From Coix lacryma-jobi var. lacryma-jobi (Eukaryota; Streptophyta; Magnoliopsida; Poales; Poaceae), in the NCBI GenBank assembly GCA_009763385.1, contig CM019826.1, forward strand, positions 83,337,942-83,401,941: 64,000 nt of DNA, written 5' to 3'. Under the pieces are notes generated by a model. That model ran no database searches, was not told where the DNA came from, and saw only the letters and a list, made by a program, of their open reading frames with translations. Of this stretch, positions 11,431 through 22,484 are shown in pieces. Within the stretch, counting starts at the first letter, position 1, and each line of letters starts with the position of its first letter. The position numbers and the translations under genes were made by a program.

Positions 11431-12577
11431 TAACTGTAATTAACCTGACATGTCATCATCATTAGTCATAATCATCCTCATCATACTTGTGTGTTTCCCT
11501 TATGCATGTGCATTTGTCCCCTTATGTGTGTAGTGATCCCCTTTTCGAAAACCCTAAAAGCCTTAATCTTCCTATAAGGGCAAAATGGTAATTTCACCTC
11601 TGTGCCTTGCCTTGTGTGATTCTTGTTCAGTTGGATGTCTTGAAGTTTTGTTGTGTTGGCCAAAGTTCAAAAAAAAATCAAAATCAGATTTCAAATTCCT
11701 TTTCAAAACCCTGATTTCCAAACCCTGAATTTTATCCCTCTTTTTGCAATTAAAAAAATTATTCAAAATTTGAGGTTGGTTCAAAAAGCAAAGTTGTAGA
11801 TCTGTCAAAGATAAACAACTTTGGTATTTACAAATTTTCAAGTTGCAGTACAAAGTTTTGATTTATTTCAAATTCATTCAAACCCCAACTTTTGTTCCCT
11901 TTTCAGTTGTCAAAATTAACTTAAAAACTAATGAGTTTTTGGAAAAGTGTATTATAGCAAAGTTGTAGGTTTTGATAAAAGGAACAAATTTCATATTTGC
12001 AGATTTTCAAGTTCAGTATAAAAATTCAAAGTAATTTCGAATTTATTCAAATTTCAAAGGTGTCCCCTTTTCTGTTTTCAAATGTAGTTCAAAAACTGTT
12101 TGGATTTTGAAAATGTTCTTTTTGACAAAGTGGTAGATCTCCTTTTTCTGCACAACTTTAGTGTTTTGAGTTTTTCCCGTGCAGTTCAAGTTTTGGGAAT
12201 ATTTTGCAAAATTCAGAAATCAGCCCATAGTCAAACCCTAAGACCTAGCCCTGTTCATCTTCAACCTACAGCTAGGGGGCCCCGGCCATGGCCGCGCGCC
12301 AGCGCCGCTTGCGCCACGCGTCTGGCAGCCGCCTGACCACCCCGTCCCCTACAGTTCTCAGAACAGCGCCATCATTCTTATCCGCACGCGCGCCAGTTGA
12401 CCTTCGCGCCCGTCCCCTACAGTACCCTGCACAGCGCCGCCGCGTGGCCGTCACCGGCGAGCTCACGTCCGGTCCCTTAGTGCACGCCCGTCCTTCTTCA
12501 TCATAGTTTTGCAAGCACGCGACGCGGCCGAGCTCGTCCGCGCCCGCGCGCAGCCCTTACCTGCCCCTGGCCGCGCC

Positions 12578-12584
12578 TATAAGA
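12578..12584 (+). promoter_or_regulatory. TATA box in LTR C
   Basis: TATAAGA in a GC-rich block, followed by AGGACCGCCGG; the same position as TATAAAA in LTR B. Confidence 0.55.
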
Positions 12585-12944
12585 AGGACCGCCGGACTGC
12601 CGAAGTTTCACTCACCTCCGCCACCATCGCCAGCTCAATCCAGTGTCTCCCTCGCTAAACCATCTAGCCCAGCAGCTCCGCTTTGAGCTCGCAAAGCTTC
12701 CCGGCTCCTCAATTCCACCGCTACCGCCTCCCACCGCCGAGTGCAAGCTTGTCTTCCTCAGCACCGGTGAGAGACCGACCGGCTCGGGTCGACGGAATTC
12801 GCCGCCGTCGCCCCACCTCTCCTTCCTCTGATCTCTGATCTTCATTCCTTGCCTTCTTGCGCTCCTAACCGGCTACTGGTGGCCGTGCCTGGTGTACAGG
12901 GTCGCCGAATCGCCGGAGTGCCGCCGCGGTCGTCTCCTTCCTCG

Positions 12945-13275
12945 ACCCGCACCCTCGACCGTATCGAGCCCCAAGCCTCGAGCGTTCCCTCGAGCCTCAC
13001 CCTCGAGCACGTTCCCGAGCACACCCTCGAACCCCGCCCCTCGAAGCAGCCGAGCCCCGCCCTCAGCCTCGGGCGAATCGCATTACCCTCGAGCCGCAAG
13101 CCTCGAGTAAGCCGAGGCCTCCCTCGAGAAGTCTGCCGCAAGAGAACCCCGTCGAGGCCTCGTCCGTCGAGCCCTCTTTTCCACCCGCCTCGCCGAGCCT
13201 TGCCTCTGACCCTCGGTGAGCCCAGCCTCTGTTTTCTCAGCCGAGCCTCGAGCCTCGACGTCGAGCCCGCTCCGA
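12945..13275 (+). repeat. CTCGAG/CCTCGAGC-rich stretch in LTR C
   Basis: Dense irregular repeats of TCGAG and CTCGAG (for example AAGCCTCGAGC and CCCTCGAGC), just downstream of the predicted start of transcription. The repeated CpG core is self-complementary. An equivalent stretch is at about 22855-23165 in LTR D, shorter by one unit. Confidence 0.7.
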
Positions 13276-15110
13276 CTCGAGCTCCGTGCTCTTTTCCTTT
13301 TCAAAATATGAATAGTCTTGCTATTTCATCTTTTTGTATGATTTTCTGTATTGCTCTAAAAATTCTGAAAATTTTACAGTTGAGTCTTTATACCATGTAG
13401 TATTTTATAAAAATAAGAAACTTGACTTTTCTGCAACAATTAGAAAATGAATAATCCTTCCTTTAATTAATAAATGGATAGTTTTAGATTTTTAGAAAAA
13501 CATGCATAGTTCCATAAATTATGAAATTTGTTTTGTCACCTATTTTGAACCTATGAGTTTAATTTGGCAAAGTTTGGAGCAACTTCGTAAAATGACCTTT
13601 TGGGTAGTTAAAATAGAAAACTAATTAGGTTTTTACTGTTGTATGCCTTTGTGTGTGACTTTCGGATTGTTTGCTGTTCATAGACCCCCACCCTTCTGGT
13701 CTATGATGTTTGTGATGTCATACCTTAGTCTATGCTTAGGTTAGATCAATAATGCTTAATAGGTTTAACTAATCTTGCTTAAAGATAAAAGATAGGTAAC
13801 CTTGTGTCTACCCTAGAAGTTACTCCCTTGTTAGAAAGTTATACTCTAGCAGCAGTGCTTTGTCTTGTGTTGCATTGTTCATGTGAGCATCCTCATAAGC
13901 ATACATCATTGCATCCGTTTAGTGACCGAAGGAGAAGGCGTCAAGATCGAGGCAGCCGCTGACGAACCTGTCCCCGAGGCTACCCCCGAGCTCCGACACC
14001 TGCCCTGCCGCCCTCGAGCCTGCCCTCTTTGCTCTTCAAGGCAAGCCCCGGTGCATTTAACCCTTTCCTTGATTTTATAAAATGATTTCCTTAAATGCTT
14101 TTGAGTAAACTACTGCATTAGGTTTATAGGAGTTGAGTGATATCCTATCTGATGCATTATCCACCTTGACCACTGATACACCCGATACCTGCTTTTCAAA
14201 AGTATTTGAAAAATGCTTAGCAATGCTTATTGAATTAGACTTTGCAATAAAATGTCATTTTCAAAAGTGTGATCACTGAAAGAATCTTTTATGGGAATTT
14301 GGCTTTACTTCCCGTTCGATGACTGCTTGCCTAGCTAGCATGTGGTCATTGTCGAGAAGAGGTTGTCCGCGCATACGGTGCCGTCATGTTGTAGTCCGGG
14401 ACTCAACAGTTGACACCGACCGGGACAGGGTTGAAAAACTGACAGGACTATTACGCTTGGGTGAGATATAACCAAGGTGTAGTTCTGGCTGGAAAATTAG
14501 GGACCATCCGTATGGGGGCCTGCTGGTCAAGACTTGTAACTATTCACATACTTCGGAAAGCTCTGGCTCCGAGGAATCCTTTATTGGACCGACAACCGCG
14601 CACTGGGAGTGGAGAGATGGCGGAAGTAGCATGTACCCACGTGTCAGGACCTGTACTCTTGGGTTAGAGTCCCAAGGTACTTGTCGCTGGCGGAAAATTG
14701 GAGGGTTAAAGTCCCGAATTGGAGTGGTGTACTGTACTTCCGGGTGGCGTAGGACCGGGCCCAATATTGGAGGAATCGTGGTAGACGAGTTGGCATATGC
14801 AAGCTTGGGTGCTACATATGCAGTGTGGATAGGGACCCTCAGCTGAGTATTATTTATCCGGATTAACGTTGCTCCTCGGTTATGGAGACTTGGTCCACTG
14901 ACTGTCAACGGAGAGTGGTTCTCAACTAGGAATGTTTTGAAATGTAAAATGAATCATGAATGATGAAGAATTGAGAAATACTGAATCTTTCAAAAATAAA
15001 ATAAGGTTTACAAAAAAAATGCTTTTCTGCAAAATACTTGATCTTGCTTAAGCCTTACCTTGACTACCCTAAGCCTCTCATTCCTGAGTCTTCTCCCTTT
15101 TTCTTTAGTC

Positions 15111-15154
15111 GGGTAAGTCTTGTTGAGTACCCCAGTACTTAGGGTTTGTTACCC
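15111..15154 (+). other. Conserved LTR stem-loop, copy C
   Basis: As in copies A, B and D, but GTACTT replaces GTACTC, so one pair becomes G-U in RNA. Confidence 0.5.
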
Positions 15155-15586
15155 ATGTTGCAGGTATGCCTGAGACCCCGATGTGTCTCGCACCCTGTTG
15201 CGTGACCTTCATCCAGGAAGAGGCCGATGAGGCCGATGAGTAAATGTGCACCCTCGGGCTGGGTGTTACATGTATCGTTATGTTAATGTTCCCGCTACGT
15301 TGTCTACTTTGAAATTCCCGAACAATGGTTTGTAATAATCGTACTCCTTACCTCATTTAAAACCTCGGTTTGTAAAACTATTGTTATTTAAGTCTTCCGC
15401 TCTTTATTCCGATGTTATTTGTAAAAGTATGCAATGCTGTAACCGAATTGTGAGATGATCCTGCGGACATTGGGCACTGATGTAGCCCGGTGGCGAACGG
15501 GTCTTAATCACATGGAACATGGGTTCGGCTGTCAGAGGTTGACAGGGACACGTGGGCCATGGGATTAGGGTCGTTCCGTCACAGAG

Positions 15587-15598
15587 TGGTATCAGAGC
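15587..15598 (+). other. Primer binding site (tRNA-iMet type), interior 2
   Basis: TGGTATCAGAGC, three bases after the end of LTR C. Confidence 0.92.
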
Positions 15599-15912
15599 AT
15601 CTCACTTTAACGTTGCAGTGTTCGTTTTTGCGAAAACTTCAAAAGACCTTTTGAGTCCAAACAACTAAACTTGACTATTTTGAGTCCAAATTGCTTCTCT
15701 CATCTTGTCTCTCATATGGCAACACTAGCTAGTGGAGCAACATGTCTTAAGCCCTATATATGTTACTTAATGCATTACCTTGTTCCGTAGGAACGATTCA
15801 TGCATCATGTCATAATCACTGAAGTTAACTTCCTCTCTAAGTTCGTTGGGGTAGAATACCTATACCTTTTCTCTTGCTAGCCTTTCTCTCATCTACCTTC
15901 TCTTGTCCAGGC

Positions 15913-16521
15913 ATGGCTCGCATCAAGCTGACTGCCCGCAAGTCGACTGGACCGCATGGTGTGCCGCGCCACCAGCTGGCACCACGCGTTGGAGAAGAGA
16001 CTGCCGAATCTTCAAATGGTCGTCGCTTTCCCCGCCGCACCCGTAAGAACCTGAAGGAGGAAATCAAGAATCTGAAGGCTGAGCTGGAGAACTTGGAGCA
16101 TGACTTCTACCACTCACGTCTGGAGTTTTATGAGGCACGAGCTTCCCTGGAGCAGGCCAACCGGAACACGGTTCGCGCTATCGAGCAGCGCAATGATGCT
16201 TGGACCCGCGAGGACGTCACCAGAACCGAGCTCCACGGCCTGCAGCAGTACACAGCTCAGATTGAACAGTTCAATGATATGCTTCATGAGGAAGTGCATC
16301 AGCTGTATGATCAACTTCACCCCTTGGTACCCCCGGTTATGGAAGAACCTGAGGACGGAGTAGTAGAAGAACCTGATGTGGGTCAAGAGCCAGACGTGGA
16401 CGAAGGAATTGAACCTGCTGAGGACATCCACGCTGAAGACGAGGACGAGGAGGTTGAGCCTGAGCTCATCCTCGAAGAAGAAGACGACGACGAAGAAATG
16501 ATCATCATCGATGAAGACTAG
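15913..16521 (+). CDS. Upstream ORF with histone-H3-tail-like N terminus, coiled coil and acidic tail (intact)
   Basis: A 202-residue frame between the primer site and gag; not a standard LTR-retrotransposon protein. Residues 1-13, MARIKLTARKSTG, match histone H3 (MARTKQTARKSTG) except at H3 positions 3 and 5. The similarity resumes at PRHQLAPR against PRKQLATK. The Lys4 and Lys9 equivalents and the ARKST core are kept. Then come a basic patch (RRFPRRTRKNLK, about 37-48), a probable coiled coil (about 48-130, LKEEIKNLKAELENLEHD...) and a strongly acidic tail (about 142-202). ATG is chosen at 15913 because all copies share it and the context is good (G at -3, +4). A splice-acceptor-like tract (CTTCTCTTGTCCAG) ends two bases before it. 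The function is unknown; chromatin mimicry or histone binding is inference. Confidence 0.8.
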   Translation: MARIKLTARKSTGPHGVPRHQLAPRVGEETAESSNGRRFPRRTRKNLKEEIKNLKAELENLEHDFYHSRLEFYEARASLEQANRNTVRAIEQRNDAWTREDVTRTELHGLQQYTAQIEQFNDMLHEEVHQLYDQLHPLVPPVMEEPEDGVVEEPDVGQEPDVDEGIEPAEDIHAEDEDEEVEPELILEEEDDDEEMIIIDED

Positions 16522-16775
16522 ACCCGTCTTTAGGAGATGGAGTTCCCTTGTGTCTGTACCACCTGCTTACCTAAAACCTTAGTTTAGGTTTGGGAGCGTT
16601 AGTCTGTAGTTTGTTAAGAGGAGTCTGTATCTTTCTTTCGTACCTTTTCCCCTTATCAGTCAGTTGCCACCTGTCAGTCATCTGTATCCATCATCTATCT
16701 TGGAATCAATGAAGTTTCTCAGTCAGTTGTTTCAGAACTTAATCTTTGTATGCTAAGTTCCAAGTTGTTTAACAG

Positions 16776-19700
16776 ATGCCTGTGAACACCCGCTCTGGAG
16801 CTGGAGGTTCCGATGATGCCAACCTTCCAAACCCTCCACCAGTTCCTGCTACCCTGGCAGATGCCATTGCAGCCTTGGCCGCCGCTGCCAACCTGATGGC
16901 TCAAAATCAGGGGCAGCACAACAATGGTCACCGTGGTCGCCGCGACAACAACAACCATGAGAGTACATATGTGGATTTCACTGAAACCCGTCCACCGGTT
17001 TTCACCAGAGCCGATGAACCCCTCGAAGCTGATGATTGGCTCCGCACCATGGAGCAGAAGTTTGGTCTCATCCGATGCACTGAAATCCAGAAGCCTCGGT
17101 TTGCTTCACAGCAGCTTCGTGGTCCCGCAAGCGCTTGGTACGCCAACCTGTTGGCTGCCCAGCCAGAAGGTCATCAATTGACCTGGGAAGAGTTCCGAAC
17201 TGCTTTCCGTGCTCATCACATCCCTTCCGGATTAATGAAGATGAAGCTTGATCAATTCCTGGCCCTGCAACAGAAAGATTCCACCGTTATGCCGTACGTG
17301 GGACAATTCAACCACCTGAGCCAGTATGCCTCCGACTATGTCAACACAGAGGAAAAGAAGAGAGATTGTTTCCTCAGGGGTCTGCACCCTAAGATTCGCA
17401 GAGGTCTATCCAACAACCTAAACGGATCCTATCATGATGTCGTTGACCGTGCTGTTGCTTTTGAAGAAAGCAATCGCCAGTATCAGGAAGAGAAGAAGAA
17501 GAAGAAAGCTGGGTCAAGCAGCTTCTCTGGCGGTCACAAACGCCAGAGGATCATCTATCACCCCAGCCACCACCACAACCGTCCACCTTACCCACATCAG
17601 CAAGTGGTCGTCCGTACTGCGGCTACCACCCACAACGCCAATCAGCAGAGTGCCACGCAGCCGAACGCCCCAGGTGTTCGTATCACCACCCCACAAACAG
17701 CCTATAACCATCCCTGCTACAACTGCGGCCAACTTGGCCACTGGTCTCGTGATTGTCCGAAACCCAAGAAGTATGCACAGAACGCGCAGAAGGGTCCTGG
17801 AGGACCACAGCAGCAGCAGCACCGTGCACAGCAGCAGCATGCTCAGAAAGGCAGGATTGTCAAGAAGCACGGGCAAGTCTACTACACCGCTGTCAGCGAT
17901 ATACCAGAAGGGGAGCCCGTCATGATCGGTAGGTTTCCTGTTGCCAATCATCCTGCAGTCGTCTTGTTCGATTCTGGTGCATCGCATTCCTTCATCAGTC
18001 GTACTTTTGTCATCAAGCATGAAATATCAATTGAGGATTTAAAAGAAAGTTTCTGCATATTTTCGCCTGGAGGGCGTATAAGTACTAAGGAAGTGGTTCG
18101 CAGTATACCAGTAAGGTTGGGGGAACATGTATTTCCCACCACCATGATAGTGCTTCATGATCAGGAGATAGATGTCATTCTAGGCATGAATTGGATGTGT
18201 CAGTATAGAGCCATGATCGACATCCTGAATAGAGTTGTGAGAGTGGACATTCCTAACAGTACCTCCAAACTCCTTCTCCAACTTCCTATGCCTCAAAAAC
18301 CAGCAACCACACAGCTAAATGCTACCTATGATCAAGGGATCCGAGACATCCCTGTAGTCTGTGAGTTCCCTGATGTCTTTCCAGAAGATCTACCCGGTCT
18401 GCCTCCCGACCGTGATGTTGAGTTTGCCATAGAGCTAAAGCCCGGGACTGCTCCTATATCCCGCAGAGCTTATTGAATGCCTCCCAGAGAGTTGGCAGAA
18501 CTAAAAATTCAATTACAAGATTTGTTGGACAAGGGTTTCATTCGCCCAAGCTCGTCTCCTTGGGGCTGTCCTGCAATCTTTGTAAAGAAGAAAGACAAGA
18601 CTCTCAGAATGTGCGTGGATTATCGCCCACTCAATGAGGTCACCATCAAAAACAAATATCCCTTGCCTCGTATTGATCTACTCTTTGACCAGTTAGCTGG
18701 AGCCAAAGTATTCTCCAAAATCGATCTCAGATCTGGCTACCACCAAATAAAGATTCGTCCTGAAGATATTCCTAAAACAGCTTTCACCACCAGATACGGC
18801 CTATATGAGTACTTGGTCATGTCCTTCGGTTTGACCAATGCCCCAGCTCATTTCATGTACCTCATGAACTCTGTGTTCATGCCAGAGCTTGATAAATTCG
18901 TGGTCGTGTTCATTGACGACATCCTTGTCTACTCGAAAACCCCTGAAGATCATGCCGAACATCTTCGTATCGTTCTATCCCGTCTCAGAGAACATCAGCT
19001 GTATGCCAAGTTCAGTAAATGTGAATTCTGGCTAGATCGAATTCAGTTTCTTGGTCATGTCCTTTCCGCTGAAGGTGTGTCAGTTGACCCTGGTAAAGTG
19101 GCAGACATTCTGGATTGGAAGCCACCTACCACTGTTCATCAAGTCCGCAGTTTTATGGGTATGGCAGGATATTATCGTCGATTCATCCCAGATTTCTCAA
19201 GAATCGCCAAGCCTATCACTGAGTTAGTAAAGAATTCTGTGAAGTTTGTCTGGTCACCAGCCTGTGAGCAAGCCTTTCAAACTCTGAAGAAACTGTTAAC
19301 TACATCACCAGTCCTAGCTCAACCAGATATCGAGAAACCCTTCGATGTATACTGTGATGCATCTGGTACTGGTTTGGGATGTGTTTTGATGCAAGAAGGT
19401 CGAGTGATCGCATATGCTTCCCGGCAGCTTAAGCGACATGAGGAGAATTATCCAACCCATGATCTTGAGTTAGCAGCAGTAGTGCATGCCTTGAAGATCT
19501 GGCGTCATTATTTGTTGGGCAGTACCTGCAATGTGTACACTGATCACAAAAGCCTGAAGTATATCTTCACTCAAGAGGAACTGAATATGAGGCAGAGAAG
19601 ATGGCTTGAGTTAATTAAGGACTATGATCTTGAAGTGCATTACCATCCAGGTAAGGCGAATGTGGTCGCCGATGCACTCAGTCGCAAGTCTTATTGCAAC

Positions 19701-21241
19701 TGTCTGATGATGAAACCCTATGATTCTTCTTTGTGTTATGAGCTGGAAAGGTTGGATATTGAAATGATTCCACAAGGAACTCTAAATAATATCAGAATAG
19801 AAACCCCTATCAGAGAGCAGATCATCGCTGCACAAAAAGCTAACCCTGGAATCAAGCACATCATCGAAAAGGTCCAATCCGGAAAGGCTGATTGTTTCAG
19901 GATTGATGATGCAGGAGTAGTATGGTTTAAGAATCGGTTAGTAGTTCCTAAAGTGCCTGAGTTAAGAAAGTTAATCCTTGATGAAGCACATTTGACTAGA
20001 TTCTCCATTCACCCCGGCAGTAACAAGATGTACCAGGATTTGAAGCAGCAACTCTGGTGGACAAAGATGAAGATTGAGATCGCCCGGTATGTCGCTCAGT
20101 GCGATACCTGCCAGAAAGTCAAAGCTGTGCACATGAAGCCCGGAGGAGAATTGCAACCTTTACCTGTACCTGCTTGGAAATGGGACGATATCAGCATGGA
20201 CTTTATTAATGGATTACCCAAGACACAAAAGGTTTTGATTCCATTTGGGTGATTGTGGATCGTCTCACTAAGCAAGCTCACTTCCTGCCAGTGAAGACTA
20301 GTTACACCGTCCCCACTTATGCCACTTTGTACAAGAACCACATAGTGAAACTCCATGGCATACCCAAGAGCATTATCTCTGATCGTGGTACCCAGTTTGT
20401 CGCAAAGTTTTGGAAAGCGTTCCATACCTCACTTGGAACCAAGCTCTTGCATAGTACGGCATATCATCCGCAAACAGATGGACAAACCGAGCGAGTCAAC
20501 CAAGTGTTAGAGGATATGTTGAGAGCATGTGTGCTCACCTTCGCAGATACTTGGGATGACTATTTGCCCTTGGCAGAGTTCTCATATAATAACAGTTACC
20601 AAGAGAGCATCAAAATGGCACCCTTTGAAGCACTGTACGGCCACCGTTGTCGTACACCTCTCAATTGGTCTGAACCCGGAGAAAGGGAATTCTTTGGAGT
20701 TGACCTAGTAAAAGATATGGAAGAGAAAGTCAAACATATACAAGAGAACATGAAGATTGCACAGTCTCGACAGAAAAGTTATGCTGACAAGAGACGTCGA
20801 CCTCTGCAGTTCGAGATCGGGGATTTTGTGTACCTGAAGGTCTCACCCACCAAAGGAGTCACTCGTTTTGGAGTCAAGGGAAAGCTAGCACCCCGCTACA
20901 TTGGTCCCTTTGAGATTCTGGATCGTTGTGGCAAGGTCGCTTACAAGCTAAGTTTGCCCGATCATCTTTCAGCAGTTCATAATGTGTTTCATGTCTCCCA
21001 ACTCAAGAAGTGTCTCCGAGTACCTGAACATGTGGTTGAAGTTGAAGGCGTGGAGCTAGAACCAGATCTGTCATACACTGAGTATCCAGTTCGCGTGTTG
21101 GATTACAAGGACCGTGTTACCCGGAGGACTACCACGAGATGGTACAAGATCCAGTGGAACCAACACTCTGAAGAAGAAGCTACTTGGGAATCTGAAGACT
21201 TCTTAGCAAAGAACTACCCCGACTTTCTCGAATCTCTGTAG
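16776..21241 (+). pseudogene. Tekay-like gag-pol polyprotein, interior 2 (one nonsense, one frameshift)
   Basis: The best-preserved copy. It starts MPVNTRSG directly after an acceptor-like TTGTTTAACAG. Capsid is at about residues 85-240, with a Lys/His-rich stretch after it. The CCHC knuckle CYNCGQLGHWSRDC is at about 17716. Protease has FDSGAS at about 17970. RT has MCVDYRPLN and the catalytic FIDD at 18909-18920. RNase H starts DASGTGLG; integrase has an HHCC finger and a DDE core (SMDF, DRGTQF, QTDGQTERVNQ). A chromodomain fills about the last 55 residues. Two lesions are visible. CGA has become TGA at 18474, a C-to-T change at a CpG, while the other two copies keep CGA. One A is missing from a run at about 20226, shifting integrase. 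Gag-pol here is a single frame, as is usual for chromoviruses. Confidence 0.95.
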
Positions 21242-21299
21242 ATGTAAGGTTTTGCTTTTTCCTTCTTAAGACGTGGAATCTCGGGGCGAGATTTCTTTT

Positions 21300-21310
21300 A
21301 GGGGGGAAGG
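21300..21310 (+). other. Polypurine tract, interior 2
   Basis: AGGGGGGAAGG, one base before LTR D. Confidence 0.88.
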
Positions 21311-22477
21311 CTGTAACACCTCTGGTGTTTAACTGTAATTAACCTGACATGTCATCATCATTAGTCATAATCATCCTCATCATACTTGTGTGTTTCCCTT
21401 ATGCATGTGCATTTGTCCCCTTATGTGTGTAGTGATCCCCTTTTCGAAAACCCTAAAAGCCTTAATCTTCCTATAAGGGCAAAATGGTAATTTCACCTCT
21501 GTGCCTTGCCTTGTGTGATTCTTGTTCAGTTGGTTGTCTTGAAGTTTTGTTGTGTTGGCCAAAGTTCAAAAAAAAATCAAAATCAGATTTCAAATTCCTT
21601 TTCAAAACCCTGATTTCCAAACCCTGAATTTTATCCCTCTTTTTGCAATTAAAAAAATTATTCAAAATTTGAGGTTGGTTCAAAAAGCAAAGTTGTAGAT
21701 CTGTCAAAGAGAAACAACTTTGGTATTTACAAATTTTCAAGTTGCAGTACAAAGTTTTGAGTTATTTCAAATTCATTCAAACCCCAACTTTTGTTCCCTT
21801 TTCAGTTGTCAAAATTAACTTAAAAACTAATGAGTTTTTGGAAAAGTGTATTATAGCAAAGTTGTAGGTTTTGATAAAAGGAACAAATTTCATATTTGCA
21901 GATTTTCAAGTTTCAGTATAAAAATTCAAAGTAATTTCGAATTTATTCAAATTTCAAAGGTGTCCCCTTTTCTGTTTTCAAATGTAGTTCAAAAACTATT
22001 TGGATTTTGAAAATGTTCTTTTTGACAAAGTGGTAGATCTCCTTTTTCTGCACAACTTTAGTGTTTTGAGTTTTTCCCGTGCAGTTCAAGTTTTGGGAAT
22101 ATTTTGCAAAATTCAGAAATCAGCCCATAGTCAAACCCTAAGACCTAGCCCTGTTCATCTTCAACCTACAGCTAGGGGGCCCCGGCCATGGCCGCGCGCC
22201 AGCGCCGCTTGCGCCACGCGTCTGGCAGCCGCCTGACCACCCTGTCCCCTACAGTTCTCAGAACAGCGCCATCATTCTTATCCGCACGCGCGCCAGTTGA
22301 CCTTCGCTCCCGTCCCCTACAGTACCCTGCACAGCGCCGCCGCGTGGCCGTCACCGGCGAGCTCACGTCCGGTCCCTTAGTGCACGCCCGTCCTTCTTCA
22401 TCATAGTTTTGCAAGCACGCGACGCGGCCGAGCTCGTCCGCGCCCGCGCGCAGCCCTTACCTGCCCCTGGCCGCGCC

Positions 22478-22484
22478 TATAAGA
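22478..22484 (+). promoter_or_regulatory. TATA box in LTR D
   Basis: TATAAGA, the same context as in LTR C. Confidence 0.55.

Larger units (their letters stand above)
11413..15583 (+). mobile_element. LTR C (full length, shared by two interiors)
   Basis: About 4,170 bases from TGTAACACC to CCGTCACA. A purine tract precedes it and a primer site follows it, so it is at once a 3' and a 5' LTR. It contains an AT-rich first kilobase, a GC-rich promoter block with TATA at 12578, a CTCGAG-rich stretch, and the conserved stem-loop. It is nearly identical to LTR D; the clearest difference is 13 bases (CTCACCCTCGAGC-like) present here near 12995 and absent from D. No gene is seen. Confidence 0.95.

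Noticed and set aside
14540..14908. 122-codon minus-strand open frame, identical in LTRs B, C and D (4634-5002, 14540-14908, 24425-24793) and similar in A (1329-1757)
   Set aside because: The repetition follows from near-identical LTRs and not from selection. Copy A has a differently structured frame, and there is no recognisable domain.
15113..15163. Mini-intron GTAAGT...TTGCAG around the conserved LTR stem-loop
   Set aside because: 51 bases is too short for a normal plant intron. The inverted-repeat structure explains the conservation better, though the donor could be used with a distant acceptor.
15874..15912. Longer start for the H3-like ORF, adding 13 residues
   Set aside because: The upstream codon is TTG, and copy A lacks the equivalent. 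The shared ATG at 15913 has a good context.
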